From positions 1 through 64,000 of the forward strand of contig CAJFOC010000052.1 of NCBI GenBank assembly GCA_904395815.1: 64,000 nt of DNA, given 5' to 3'. Shown in pieces: positions 20,642-31,700 of the stretch (position 1 is its first letter; each line of letters starts with the position of its first letter). Both the position numbers and the translations under genes were made by a program. The notes below the pieces were generated by a model. That model did not search any database and was not told where the DNA came from. It was given only the letters and a program-made list of their open reading frames with translations. Source of the stretch: an uncultured Holdemania sp. (GTDB lineage: Bacteria; Bacillota_I; Bacilli_A; Erysipelotrichales; Erysipelotrichaceae).

Positions 20642-20974
20642 ATGAACATGAAAATAACATGTCCGGTATGCCATCAGAAGATTGAGGCGTCTTCGGTAGC
20701 GGATATCCGGGAATTTGATTGTCCAGCCTGCGGATTTCGCATCGCCATGGATCCGATAGCCGCGTCGCTGTTGTCGTTGTTTCCGGTAGCGGCGATTCTG
20801 TTGTTTGTGGTCATGCATACGGTGCTGCAGTTTTTCGTGTCTGAGCAGGTGCTGGTGCTCGCTTTTCTTCTGATCTTCTGTATCGCGGCCCGGCTGCATC
20901 TGGAGCTGGCCGTGCTGGCCTGGCTGGGGTTGCTGAAATTTCATCGCAAAAGCAGCAAAAAGCAATCCAAATAA
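20642..20974 (+). CDS. zinc-ribbon small membrane protein
   Basis: CPVCHQKI..CPACGF plus TM segments. Confidence 0.6.
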   Translation: MNMKITCPVCHQKIEASSVADIREFDCPACGFRIAMDPIAASLLSLFPVAAILLFVVMHTVLQFFVSEQVLVLAFLLIFCIAARLHLELAVLAWLGLLKFHRKSSKKQSK

Positions 20975-21056
20975 TGGAAAAGAAAGGAGAAATCCTGACT
21001 CTGCCCCTTGATTTTTCCATCAGGGTTGTGTATAGTAATAATGCATAACAAACGCA

Positions 21057-21076
21057 GGAGTGGTGAAAACCACTCC
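21057..21076 (+). promoter_or_regulatory. perfect leader hairpin upstream of rimP
   Basis: GGAGTGGT-GAAA-ACCACTCC followed by TTCATTCTTGTTT. Confidence 0.55.
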
Positions 21077-21101
21077 TTCATTCTTGTTTAAGGAGAGAAA
21101 A

Positions 21102-21572
21102 ATGGAACAGCTTGAAACGTTAAAAGATCTGATTCTGCCTGTCCTGGATTCCCTTGATATTCAGCTTTATGATCTGAAGTGGGTCAATGATAAAAAAGCC
21201 CGGATTCTTCAGATTGCCGTGATGAGAGCTGATGGGTCTATGGACATCGATACCTGTGCTCTTGTTTCGGAAAAAATTTCCGAGGTGCTGGATGCTCACG
21301 ATGACCTGATCCGCTCTGAGTATTTTCTGGAGGTCTGCTCGCCAGGGGCGGAGCGGGAGCTGCGCAGTCCGCAGGAAATTGAGGCCAGCGTCGGAAAGCA
21401 CATCCACGTCCGGCTGAAGAGTCCGGTGAAAAACATGATGGAAATCACCGGCGACCTGCAGACCGTTGACGGCAGCACGCTGACTGTGAGCTATCGCGAC
21501 AAGGCGGTATCGCGCACGGTACAATTCGACCTGGAGCAGATTGACCTGATCCGTCTGGCGGTAAAAATTTGA
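21102..21572 (+). CDS. rimP: ribosome maturation factor RimP
   Basis: LDIQLYDLKWV; LEVCSPGAERELRS; upstream of nusA. Confidence 0.93.
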   Translation: MEQLETLKDLILPVLDSLDIQLYDLKWVNDKKARILQIAVMRADGSMDIDTCALVSEKISEVLDAHDDLIRSEYFLEVCSPGAERELRSPQEIEASVGKHIHVRLKSPVKNMMEITGDLQTVDGSTLTVSYRDKAVSRTVQFDLEQIDLIRLAVKI

Positions 21573-21593
21573 GGAATGTAAGGAGAAAAACGC

Positions 21594-23249
21594 ATGAATT
21601 TCAAAGAATTTCTGAAGGCAATGCAGTCAATTGAGGATGATCGCAAAATTACCAAGGAGATCGTTATTGCCGCTCTTCAGGAGGCTTTGGCCAAAGCCTA
21701 TCGCAAACATATCGATATTCCGGATGTGCTGGTACGGGTGGATGTCAACGATGTGACCGGAGAAATCCATGTTTACCAGCAGTATACGGTCGTTGAGGAA
21801 GTGGAAGACGAAGAACTGGAAGTCGCGCTGGCAGATGTCAGGGAACAGGGATATCAGCTGGGCGATCTGGTAGACCGGGAGATCGATATTTCCCAGATTG
21901 GCCGGGCTGCGGCGCTGCTGGCGAAAAACGTGATGAAACAGAAGATCCGCGAAGCGGAGAAGCAGGCCGTGTATGATGAATACATCGATCTGTTGGATGA
22001 AATGGTAACCGGCACGGTCGAGTCTGTTGAAGAAAAGTTCGTGGTTGTCAATCTGGGCAAGACCATGGCGCTGATGCCGCGAGCGGCTCAGATCCCGGGC
22101 GAACGGTATGTCGAAGGACAGAATATCCGGGTGGTCATTACCGAATGCAGCAAGGAAACCAAAGGCGCTCAGGTGCTGGTATCCCGGGCAGATGCCAAAC
22201 TGGTCAAGCGGCTGTTTGAGAAAGAAGTTCCGGAGATTTATCAGGGAATTGTTGAAATCCGGGCGATTGCCCGTGAGGCAGGCGAGCGGACCAAAATGGC
22301 GGTGTTTTCCAATAATCCGGATGTGGATGCGATCGGCGCCTGCATCGGACCGCGCGGCAGCCGGGTTCAGGTAGTCATCGATGAGCTGAAGGGCGAGAAG
22401 ATTGATATTTTCGAATGGAGCGAGAATATCGGCGAACTGATTAAAAATGCGCTGGCGCCGGCTCAGATTCTGGCGGTGCTGCCGACGGAGGACAAGCGTT
22501 CGCTGCTGGTGGTGGTTGATGATCATCAGCTGTCGCTGGCGATCGGCAAAAAAGGAAAAAATGCCCGGCTGGCAGTGAAGCTGACCGGCATGCGCATCGA
22601 TATCAAAACGCAGAGCGAGATCGAGGAACAGGGTATCGACTGGCGGACAATGATGCTGGAGTTTGCCGCTCAGCAGCAGCGCGAGCTGGCGGAGAAGCGC
22701 AAGGCGGAAAAAGAAGCGGAAATGCAGATGCCGGAGCAGGATCAGCCGCAAGAGGAAGAGACCGACAACGCACTGCAGAATGAGCTGGATGAGGTTTGTG
22801 AAGAAGTTCAGCCGGAAGAGAGAACGGAAGTGACGCCGATGGAAGAGCCGGTGCCGCAGCCGCAGCAGGAAACAACAATGCCGCAGCCGGACGAGCAGCC
22901 GCAGGCGCCGCAGGAAGAAAAGAAGCCGGAACCGGTCAAGACTCGCCGGGAACCGCGCGAACGGCGCGAATATGTGTCCCGCTTCGAACGCCTGGCAGAT
23001 CCAACCCTGGCGCAGTCGCATCAGGAAGAGCGTCCAGCCAGCCGTAAACGCCGTAATGTCCGCGATGAAGACCGCAAAATGCGTCTGAAGGATCTGAAGA
23101 AAGACCGGGATTATGAATTCAGACCGGTTTACTCGGAAGAAGAGCTGGAGGAAATCCGCCGCAACGAAGAGTTGGAAGCGCAGAATTCGTGGATTGAAGA
23201 CGATATTGATTTCGATGAGTTTGACGAATACTACGACGAGGAAAAATAA
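21594..23249 (+). CDS. nusA: transcription termination/antitermination factor NusA with long C-terminal extension
   Basis: S1-KH-KH core; IGACIGPRGSRVQ; about 180 aa P/Q/E-rich C-terminal tail. Confidence 0.95.
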   Translation: MNFKEFLKAMQSIEDDRKITKEIVIAALQEALAKAYRKHIDIPDVLVRVDVNDVTGEIHVYQQYTVVEEVEDEELEVALADVREQGYQLGDLVDREIDISQIGRAAALLAKNVMKQKIREAEKQAVYDEYIDLLDEMVTGTVESVEEKFVVVNLGKTMALMPRAAQIPGERYVEGQNIRVVITECSKETKGAQVLVSRADAKLVKRLFEKEVPEIYQGIVEIRAIAREAGERTKMAVFSNNPDVDAIGACIGPRGSRVQVVIDELKGEKIDIFEWSENIGELIKNALAPAQILAVLPTEDKRSLLVVVDDHQLSLAIGKKGKNARLAVKLTGMRIDIKTQSEIEEQGIDWRTMMLEFAAQQQRELAEKRKAEKEAEMQMPEQDQPQEEETDNALQNELDEVCEEVQPEERTEVTPMEEPVPQPQQETTMPQPDEQPQAPQEEKKPEPVKTRREPRERREYVSRFERLADPTLAQSHQEERPASRKRRNVRDEDRKMRLKDLKKDRDYEFRPVYSEEELEEIRRNEELEAQNSWIEDDIDFDEFDEYYDEEK

Positions 23250-23270
23250 GACGGACAGACAGGAGGGATG

Positions 23271-23531
23271 ATGATGAAGAAAATACCGCTGCGCAAATGT
23301 GTCGCTACTCAGCAGCAGTATCCGAAAAAGGAACTTCTCAGAATTGTCAAAACCCCTCAGGGAACTATTGAAGTTGATCTGAGTGGAAAAATGAACGGCC
23401 GGGGCGCCTATCTGAAAAAAGATCCGGAAGCCCTGGAACTGGCCATCCGGCGGCAGAGTTTGAAACGGGCGCTGGAATGCGATATCCCCCCGGAGGTATA
23501 TGAGAAGATCCGCGAGGTCATCGGTGAATAA
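23271..23531 (+). CDS. ylxR: YlxR (RnpM) family RNA-binding protein
   Basis: PLRKCVATQQQYPKKELLRIV; GRGAYL; nusA-ylxR-ylxQ-infB synteny. Confidence 0.92.
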   Translation: MMKKIPLRKCVATQQQYPKKELLRIVKTPQGTIEVDLSGKMNGRGAYLKKDPEALELAIRRQSLKRALECDIPPEVYEKIREVIGE

Positions 23532-23826
23532 AAAAATGGCGGGATTGCTGGGACTGGCGGCCCGGGCCAGGAAGCTGGCCAGCGGGGATGCCGTGCTTCA
23601 GGCAGTCCGTCAGAATAAAGCGAAGCTGGTTCTTCTCAGCACGGATTGTTCGCGCAATTCTCAGAAGAAGATTCAGGATAAATGCCGTTTTTACGGCGTT
23701 GTCTGCATCGTGGACGGAACGGTTGACGAACTGTCCGCGGCGCTGGGGCAGCCGCATCGCATCGCAGTTGCGGTGCTGGATGAAGGGTTTGCCCGCAGCA
23801 TGCAGAAAGCATATGAAATGAGGTGA
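23524..23826 (+). CDS. ylxQ: L7Ae-like ribosomal protein YlxQ
   Basis: [15 protein letters not shown]; synteny. Confidence 0.9.
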   Translation: MNKKMAGLLGLAARARKLASGDAVLQAVRQNKAKLVLLSTDCSRNSQKKIQDKCRFYGVVCIVDGTVDELSAALGQPHRIAVAVLDEGFARSMQKAYEMR

Positions 23827-25676
23827 AGGTATTGGCTAAACAACAGAGAAGGAATAACCCGGGGAAAAGAAATAACCGCAGATCCAATGCAGGGCATTCC
23901 TATAACGCAAGACCGAAGGCGGAAGCCGTGACCAACATTACCTATGAGGAGGGAATTACGGTCGGCGAGCTGGCGGCGAAGTGCAATCGCAATGCCAGCG
24001 ATATCATCAAGCTGCTGTTCATGCTGGGAAAGATGGTAACGATCAACAGCTCTCTGGATGATGAGACGGTGGAGCTGGTCTGCATGGAATATGGCATTGA
24101 GGTTAAGAAGGAAGTTCCGGTGGATCAGGACAGCCTGGAAGATACCGAGGAAGAACATCCTGAGGATCTGGAGCCGCGGCCGGCGATCGTGACGATCATG
24201 GGTCATGTCGATCACGGCAAGACGACGCTGCTGGATACGATTCGCAAAACCCGTGTGGTTGATGGTGAATTTGGCGGTATTACTCAGCATATCGGCGCTT
24301 ATCAGGTCAGTGTGCAGGGAAAGAAAATCACTTTTCTGGATACGCCGGGACACGAGGCGTTTACCGCCATGCGTGCCCGCGGAGCCAAGGTTACGGATAT
24401 CTGTGTCATTGTCGTTGCGGCGGATGACGGCGTGATGCCGCAGACCAAGGAAGCGGTGGACCATGCCAAGGCGGCGGATGTACCGATCATCGTGGCCGTC
24501 AACAAGATGGATAAACCGACGGCCAATCCGGACCGGGTGATGAACGAGATGGCGGATCTGGGGCTGATGCCGGAAGAATGGGGCGGCGATACGATTTTCG
24601 TTCGCTGCTCGGCCAAAACCGGAGAGGGCGTTCAGGATATTCTGGAGACGATTCAGGTATTGGCTGAGGTCAGGGAGCTCAAGGCCAATCCGAAACGCAA
24701 CGCTACCGGAACGGTCATTGAGGCGAAGCTGGACAAGGGACGCGGACCGGTTGTCACGCTGCTGGTACAGAACGGTACGCTGCATACCGGCGATTGTCTG
24801 GTTGTCGGCGCCTGCTTTGGCAAGGTGCGCAAGATGACCGATGATCGCGGCCGGGAAATCAAGGAAGCCCGGCCTTCTACGCCGGTGGAGATCATCGGCC
24901 TGAACGATGTCCCGGTTGCCGGCGACATGTTCAAGGTGTTTGATAACGAGAAACAGGCCCGCGGTATTGCCGAACGGCGTGCTCAGGCCAAGATTGAGCA
25001 GGAACGCAAGAGCAGTTCGGCGATGAGCCTGGATGATCTGGCCCGTCAGATCGAGGCCGGTGAAGTCCGGGAAGTGCCGGTGATCGTCAAGGCGGACGTT
25101 CAGGGCTCGGCGGAAGCGGTCAAGTCTTCGCTGGAAAAACTGGACGTTCAGGGAATCAAGGTCAACGTTATCCGTTCCACTGCCGGTACGATCAGCGAGT
25201 CTGACGTCATGCTGGCCAGCGCTTCCAAAGCGGTGATTTACGGCTTCAACGTCCGTCCGGATGCCAATGTCCGCAAAAAGGCGGAAGAAGAGGGCGTCGA
25301 TATCCGTCTGCACAACATCATCTACAAGGCGATGGAAGAGATGGAACTGGCGATGAAGGGAATGCTGGCGCCGGTGTATGAGGAAGTCGTTATCGGCCAG
25401 GCGGAAGTGCGTCAGACGTTCAAGGTGTCCAAAGTCGGAACTATCGCCGGATGCATGGTCACCGACGGCAAGATGGTCAAGGACTGTCATGTCCGGCTGA
25501 TCCGCGACGGGATTGTTGTCTATACCGGCAAACTGGCGTCGCTGAAGCGGTTCCAGAATGATGCCCGCGAGGTCACCAGCGGCTATGAATGCGGTCTGAC
25601 GATTGAGAATTTCAACGATATCAAAGAGGGAGATCTGATCGAAGCCTTTGCCGATCAGGAAGTCCCTCAGGTTTAA
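23823..25676 (+). CDS. infB: translation initiation factor IF-2
   Basis: [29 protein letters not shown]. Confidence 0.97.
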   Translation: MKVLAKQQRRNNPGKRNNRRSNAGHSYNARPKAEAVTNITYEEGITVGELAAKCNRNASDIIKLLFMLGKMVTINSSLDDETVELVCMEYGIEVKKEVPVDQDSLEDTEEEHPEDLEPRPAIVTIMGHVDHGKTTLLDTIRKTRVVDGEFGGITQHIGAYQVSVQGKKITFLDTPGHEAFTAMRARGAKVTDICVIVVAADDGVMPQTKEAVDHAKAADVPIIVAVNKMDKPTANPDRVMNEMADLGLMPEEWGGDTIFVRCSAKTGEGVQDILETIQVLAEVRELKANPKRNATGTVIEAKLDKGRGPVVTLLVQNGTLHTGDCLVVGACFGKVRKMTDDRGREIKEARPSTPVEIIGLNDVPVAGDMFKVFDNEKQARGIAERRAQAKIEQERKSSSAMSLDDLARQIEAGEVREVPVIVKADVQGSAEAVKSSLEKLDVQGIKVNVIRSTAGTISESDVMLASASKAVIYGFNVRPDANVRKKAEEEGVDIRLHNIIYKAMEEMELAMKGMLAPVYEEVVIGQAEVRQTFKVSKVGTIAGCMVTDGKMVKDCHVRLIRDGIVVYTGKLASLKRFQNDAREVTSGYECGLTIENFNDIKEGDLIEAFADQEVPQV

Positions 25677-25709
25677 CCGCAAAACGATCGCAGAACAGGA
25701 GGAATATTG

Positions 25710-26057
25710 ATGTCGGTAAAACAGGAACGGGTCGCACAGATCATCCTGAAAGATGTGACAGATATTATTCAGTTTTCACTGAAGGATCCTCATGTCGGTT
25801 TCGTCACTGTGACCGATGTTCAGGTTACCAGTGATTATTCCTATGCCACTGTGTATGTTTCCTTTTTAGGCAAGGAAGAACGGAAGCAGGCAGGGCTGAA
25901 GGCGCTGAACCGCGCCAAGGGTTTTATCCGTACGGAACTGGGCAAACGGCTGTCTATCCGTAAGGTGCCGGATCTGATTTTCAAACTGGACAATACGCTG
26001 GAAAAAGGACAGCGCATTGATTCGATCCTTTCTCAGATCAGTGAAAATGAAGAATGA
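25710..26057 (+). CDS. rbfA: ribosome-binding factor A
   Basis: Follows infB; RVAQIILKDVTDIIQ..DPHVGFVTVTDV. Confidence 0.94.
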   Translation: MSVKQERVAQIILKDVTDIIQFSLKDPHVGFVTVTDVQVTSDYSYATVYVSFLGKEERKQAGLKALNRAKGFIRTELGKRLSIRKVPDLIFKLDNTLEKGQRIDSILSQISENEE

Positions 26058-26060
26058 AGA

Positions 26061-26096
26061 GCTCGCGGGAAGTCCCGCGGGTTTTCTTTTTGTTCA
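26061..26096 (+). terminator. rho-independent terminator after rbfA
   Basis: CGCGGGAagTCCCGCGGGTTTTCTTTTT. Confidence 0.75.
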
Positions 26097-26249
26097 AAGC
26101 TTGGACATCGAGAAGTACAATCCCGGTTTTGGATTGGTGGCACCCCTGCAGGAAGACATCGTTTTTTTAGAGAATTTCTTTCGATCTGAGTAAGGAAAAA
26201 GGGGGCGGAAAGCAATATGATGATCAGTGGCGTGCGGAAAGGAGAAACG

Positions 26250-26552
26250 ATGAGAACCATTGCAGTAGAACCGGCGCGGCTGGAGGTCTGCGCCCGACAG
26301 GTAGAGCAGCAGAGACTGCAGATGAACCGTCTGGTGGCCGCCCTTTATGAGCGGGTGGATCAGATGGCCATGCATTCCTGGATCGGTAAGGATAATCTTG
26401 CCTTTACTACGCAGATTCGGGGATATCAGGATGATTTCCGTCAGGTAGGCATGCTGATGCAGCAATACAGTGAATTTTTGCGTCATGCGGCGCAGAGCTA
26501 TCGACGCATGCAGGAAGAACTGGCGGCGCAGGCCGCCCGTCTGCAACAGTAA
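26250..26552 (+). CDS. WXG100/ESAT-6-like protein A
   Basis: About 100 aa helical hairpin with central WIG motif (HSWIGKDN); adjacent second WXG100-like ORF and EssC-like ATPase. Confidence 0.75.
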   Translation: MRTIAVEPARLEVCARQVEQQRLQMNRLVAALYERVDQMAMHSWIGKDNLAFTTQIRGYQDDFRQVGMLMQQYSEFLRHAAQSYRRMQEELAAQAARLQQ

Positions 26553-26564
26553 GGGAGGGATTTC

Positions 26565-26861
26565 ATGACAGACATTCTGAAAATATCACTGGCGGAGGTC
26601 AGAGATACCGCCGGGGCCTTGCGGGTGTACAACGAACAGATTTATCAGGCGCTGAACGAAGCGCAGCGGCAGATGAACGATCTGGCCGCCGTCTGGCAGA
26701 GCGACGGTTCGGAAACGATCCGGCAGCGTTTCAACCATTTTGCCTTGCGGTTTGATATTCAGAAGCAGATTATCGAATCGTATGCGCGTTTTCTGGATAC
26801 GACCGCCGCCAGCTATGATACGCTGGAATCGACAATTCAAAGCAATGCCGGCGCGTTCTAA
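26565..26861 (+). CDS. WXG100-like protein B
   Basis: 98 aa; central AVWQSDGSETI variant motif; helical; same operon. Confidence 0.75.
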   Translation: MTDILKISLAEVRDTAGALRVYNEQIYQALNEAQRQMNDLAAVWQSDGSETIRQRFNHFALRFDIQKQIIESYARFLDTTAASYDTLESTIQSNAGAF

Positions 26862-28761
26862 GCGAAAGAGCCTGCTGGCAATCTGTATTCTTGGATCTTT
26901 GCTTTCCGGTTGTGTTGACGAAGAAAAAGGGCTGCTTCGAAGCGAGTGGTATTCGAAAATGTCAGAAACGCTGTTTCTGAATTCGGATTCGTCGCTGGAA
27001 GAGCTGAGACAGTGGGGAGTGGAGATGGAGGAAGATCTGGATGAGCCGCTGTCCCGACAGGAGTTTTGTCTTTCTCTGCGGCAGGCGCTGGGGGAAAAGG
27101 AAGAGACAGCGTGGCTGAACGGATGTGAAAGCCAGGGGGATGCAGCGGTGGGATTGCAGGAAGCGGAAACGTCGCTAAAACAGCTGATCACGCTGCTGAA
27201 CCAGCATCCTTCCAGCCTTCAGAAGATGGAACATCCACGTCTGTTATGGCTGGCGGAAGACGCCATACTGAAGCAGGACGGACAGGTGGAAACAGAAGAA
27301 GACCTGCGGGAAGGGCTGTGGTTTGTGCAGGATGATCAGATTTATGTGATGGAGAAAGATCCTCAGTCCCAGTCTTTGCACGCAGTTTCCGTGGATCCTG
27401 CGCAATGGCTTGAAGAATTGCAGCTGGATGTCAGTTTTGCGGCCGATCTGACACAGGCAGAGATCATACCGCTGAATGATTCAGCGGCTGAATACAGTTT
27501 GCCGCAAGCTGTGCCGGCAGGAAGTCAGAGGAGTGTGGATCTGTATCGGCAGCAGTTTCAGTTTCAGGGAACAGAAATCAGCTGGAGCGTCAGTGGCAGT
27601 GGGATTCATGTTCACGCATCCCGTAAACTGCCCGGCAGTGTTGTTTTGCAGCTGGATTTTGATCTGGATGATCTGCACCCGGTACTGCAGTGGAAGACAG
27701 GTTCGGACGGGAAAAAAGAAGGACGTTTGCAGCTGGACTTTACGATGAGCGAATCGGTGGGAGTGACCCGTGGGGTCAACAGCACGCTCACTACGGATTT
27801 TTCCGGGATGGATCCAGGCCGTTTGCTGGAAAGTTTTGTGAATTCGTTTGTCCGGGGCAAGCAGGATCGCGATACGGTCATTCCGATTGCCAGCATTCGA
27901 ATTCCGGTGCCGCAGCTGCCGCTGGTGGATATCCTGTTGCAGCTGCAGCTGTATTGTTATGCCGGCGGCCGGGCGGAGCTGCGTCTGAGTCAGTCGGGAA
28001 GTGTGGGTGTTCAGATTCGAAACGGAACGGTTCGGCCGATTGCGGAAATCGACAGCGATCATGATTTCATTCTGCAGGGTTCAGCCAAAATGAGCGCGGC
28101 AGTGGAGGCGGCGGGAAGAGCGGCCGGGATCGACCTGCTCGATCTGGCTGTGCAGGCCGGTATCCGCGGTGTCATGCGCACCACTGCGTATCTGACGCAG
28201 TCGGATGGCAGTCTTGTAAGAAAAGAGGCGGATGAGCTGCCGCTGGAACTGCAGCAGCAGATCGAACAGCCTTTGCGTCTGTCTTTTTGCGGTGATCTGA
28301 ATGTTCATGGTATTCTGGAGCTGCAGCTCAATTCGCAGAAAACGCTGGCAGGACGATGGGGAATGGGAAAACAGATTGCGATCTGGAATGAAAACAATGC
28401 CACGCTCAATCCGGGCGGCAAAACGCATCTGGAAAACGGAATGTTTGTGGAACGATGTACCCGCCGGACTTCCGCAGCCCAAACAGTTCCCTCTGCGCTG
28501 CCGGTTACAGAACGGATTGAACTGAAAGAAACACAGCTGATTCTCAATCCCGGTGAAACAGCGATGATGGAAATCATCGGATTGCCCTCCGGTCTGAAAC
28601 GGGAAGATCTGATTTTTACAGTGGAGGATCCTGAGACAGCGACCGTAGTGCAGACCGGGCGGGTTCAGGCTGTCCGCAGCGGCAGTACCATCATCACTGT
28701 CAGTGAAAAAACAGGGCAGTGGCAGAGCTTCTGTCATATCTTTGTCCGGGAGGAGGAATGA
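26845..28761 (+). CDS. large lipoprotein with C-terminal BIG2-like Ig domain, within T7SS-like operon
   Basis: Lipobox AICILGSLLSGC; C-term ETQLILNPGETAMMEIIGLPSG..FTVEDPETATVVQTGRVQAVRSGSTIITVS; overlaps both flanking genes. Confidence 0.8.
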   Translation: MPARSKRKSLLAICILGSLLSGCVDEEKGLLRSEWYSKMSETLFLNSDSSLEELRQWGVEMEEDLDEPLSRQEFCLSLRQALGEKEETAWLNGCESQGDAAVGLQEAETSLKQLITLLNQHPSSLQKMEHPRLLWLAEDAILKQDGQVETEEDLREGLWFVQDDQIYVMEKDPQSQSLHAVSVDPAQWLEELQLDVSFAADLTQAEIIPLNDSAAEYSLPQAVPAGSQRSVDLYRQQFQFQGTEISWSVSGSGIHVHASRKLPGSVVLQLDFDLDDLHPVLQWKTGSDGKKEGRLQLDFTMSESVGVTRGVNSTLTTDFSGMDPGRLLESFVNSFVRGKQDRDTVIPIASIRIPVPQLPLVDILLQLQLYCYAGGRAELRLSQSGSVGVQIRNGTVRPIAEIDSDHDFILQGSAKMSAAVEAAGRAAGIDLLDLAVQAGIRGVMRTTAYLTQSDGSLVRKEADELPLELQQQIEQPLRLSFCGDLNVHGILELQLNSQKTLAGRWGMGKQIAIWNENNATLNPGGKTHLENGMFVERCTRRTSAAQTVPSALPVTERIELKETQLILNPGETAMMEIIGLPSGLKREDLIFTVEDPETATVVQTGRVQAVRSGSTIITVSEKTGQWQSFCHIFVREEE

Positions 28762-31700
28762 TTCTCTGTATTCTCTGGCATCATCATCTGCAGATTGAGC
28801 AGGTGGTGCCTGGCCGTCCTTTCCAGTTTACGCTGGAACAGGACGGCGGTTTTTGTATCGAGGCTCAGGGAGAGCAGTGGGTAATTCATCTGTCTTCCAC
28901 GCTTTGTTTTATGGACAGCCGGCGGCGCAGCCGGAAAATCCGCAGTCAGCACGATGAGCTTTGTTATCTGCCGTTTTATCAGAAGCTGGATCTGTATTAT
29001 TATCCGGAGGAGGCGGGATTCAGCCGTTACCGTTTTTTCGCCCGGCCGCGGGGAAGGGTATGCGTGGGTCCGGGTTGTGTGATGAGTGCGACGCATTATC
29101 CTCAGACAACGATGTGGGGGATACTGGATTTTTCTAACGGTGAGGCCAGGGAAACCGCGGAGACACCGGGAATGATAGTGCAGGGCAGCCGGCAGCCGCG
29201 CTGTTTTCTTCACGATTGTCAGCGGCTGCAGTTTGCCGGTCAGACCCTTCTGATTCATCCGGCTTTTCTGGCTCTGAATGATCCGACAGGTGATCTGAAA
29301 ACAGATCTGCGGCCGCTTCGGCTGCCGCTGGCAAAGGAATGGATGAGCGTTCCGTCCGTTGTTGATCAATCTGCCTGTTTTGCATCGTTTCGATTTCGGC
29401 AGGCGTTGCCATCACTGAAGCTGGCATTGGCGGCATTGCCTGACTTTGAAAAGAAGACGATGACGTTCAGTCTGTATTCAGTCGGACCCTCGCTCATGAT
29501 GGGAGCCGCTTCCATTGCGATGGGATTGTCCATGCAGCAAAGCGGGGAGTCAGCCCGAATGATGATCGTGATGCCGGCAGTCATGGTGTTTTCGGCTGTC
29601 TTCTGGCCATTGCTGCAGGCAGGCGTCTGCGGTCTTTCCCATTTCCGGCAGCGCCGGCGGCGCAAAAAAGCGCTGGAACTTCAGTTGATCCGGATGGAGG
29701 AAGAGATTGCCGCTTATCAGCAAGCGCTCAGAGAAGAGCTTGAACATCAGTTTCCTTCACTGTTTCAGCTTTGCGAACAGATTCTGCATTCTCCATGCCA
29801 GCTGAACAAGGTCCAATCCGAATGGCTGGCGGTCTTCAGTCCCGGGATTCACTGGCAGAGTCCCTCTGTGCCGATGCCAGAACATTCGCTGTCTGCGCAG
29901 TGCGGGGAGGATCGGAAATTGATTGACAGGATGGAACAGTGGCGGCGTCAGCCGCGCACAGCTGTATGTTTGCCGGTGCAATGGGATTTGAAGCGATCCC
30001 GGCAGCTTGGCGTGGTTCTGGATGAATTGTCCGAGCCTGCCTTTTTAGCCCGGCTGCTGTTGCCGCTGGCAGCTGCTCACTCACCGCGGCAGCTGCGGTT
30101 GTCCTGGATCGGGCCCTTGCCAATGGAGGTTAGCGAATGGCTGAGCTGGCTGCCGCTGTTGTTTACTGAAGAGGGGACACGCCGTATTTATGAGGACGGC
30201 AACGAGTGGCTGGCGCAGAAACGGCAGATGCAGCGGGAATGCATTCATGAGCTGATTGTTGTTGCGCAGGGTGCTTCTGTTCAGACGCTGGGACAGCAGA
30301 ATTTTTCAGAACACAGTACATTGCTGCAGCTGGTCCGGCAGCAGGAACAGCTTTGTCTGTCGGATTGTCCTGTGATTTCGCTCAGCCATGGAAAAGGGCT
30401 GATCCGCGACGAATGGGGACAGAGGCTCGAGCGTTTTGAACTGGATCTGTCGCTTCCTGATTCGCTGCGGGAATGCGCGCTGCGTTTGCTGAAGCGGGAT
30501 CATCATTGCCTTTTTCAGCGCCGCCGGGGATTTTCTCTGGCCGATCTGACGTCAGGTCTGCCTGAAATACGGCAGCTTTGGCAACAGCAGGATGTAACCC
30601 AGGGAATTCGGATCCCGCTGGGGTTTGATGAGCAGGGAAATCGTCTTGTTCTCGATCTGCACGAACGAGGTCAGGGGCCGCACGGTCTGATTGCCGGTAT
30701 GACCGGCAGTGGAAAAAGCGTTCTGCTGCAGACGCTGGTGCTGTCCGGTTGTCTGCATTACGCTCCGGATCAGCTGCAGTTTGCGCTGATTGACTACAAA
30801 GGGGGCAGCCTGGCAGAACAGCTGAAACTGCATGGACGGCCGCTGCCGCATCTGATCGGAACTATCAGCAACGTGGATACGCAGAAGATTCGCCGTTCGC
30901 TGGTCTATCTTCAGCATGAGTGTCTGCGGCGCCAGCATTGTCTGCTGCAGGCTCAGCAGCAGCTGCAGCATCCGGTGACCGACCTGGATCAGTATCTCGT
31001 GCTGCGCCGTCATCATGTACAGCTGCCGACACTGGCACATCTGGTTGTTCTGATTGATGAATTTGCCGAACTCAGGCAGTCCCAGCCTGAGTTTATGCAG
31101 GATCTGATCCAGATCAGCCGGATTGGCCGCAGTCTTGGCATTCATCTGATTCTGTCCACTCAGCGTCCGGCCGGCGTCGTCGATGAGCAGATGTGGAGCA
31201 ATTTCAATTTTAAGCTGTGCCTGCGGGTAGCTCAGAAACAGGACAGTCAGGAAATGCTGCACGATGGCTGCGCGGCGCTTTTGCGCAAACCAGGGCAGTT
31301 TTATCTGGCCAGCGGTCAGCAGCGTCTATGCGGACAAGGCGTCTGGTGCAATGAAAAAGAGGGCGGAAGCCGTTTTATGGAATTGCTGGATTCGCGTCTG
31401 AAAGCCGTCCGGCGCAAGGATTTCATAAGCCGGCAAGGCCAGACTCAGGCTCAGGGATGGATGCGGCGAATCCAGCAGGCAGCCGACCAGATTGGGTTTA
31501 CGCCTGCTCCCCTGTGGCCCGCCATGCCGCAACGGAAGCCTTTAAGCGCACTGAAAACAACGGACGCGCTGGTTCTGGGCGAGGTGGATGATCCGTGGAA
31601 TCAGCGCATCTTTCCGCTGATTCTCGATTTTGATCATGCGCTGATCGCGGCGGAGAATCCTCAGGATCAGCAGGAATTGCTTGCCGTTGTCATTCAGAAT

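Noticed and set aside
23691-25682. 663 aa minus-strand ORF opposite infB
   Set aside because: Antisense shadow of infB; no recognisable domains.
26740-26844. N-terminal 35 aa extension of the T7SS lipoprotein ORF
   Set aside because: Lies in another frame over the WXG-B gene; lipobox-containing start at 26845 is the plausible initiation site.
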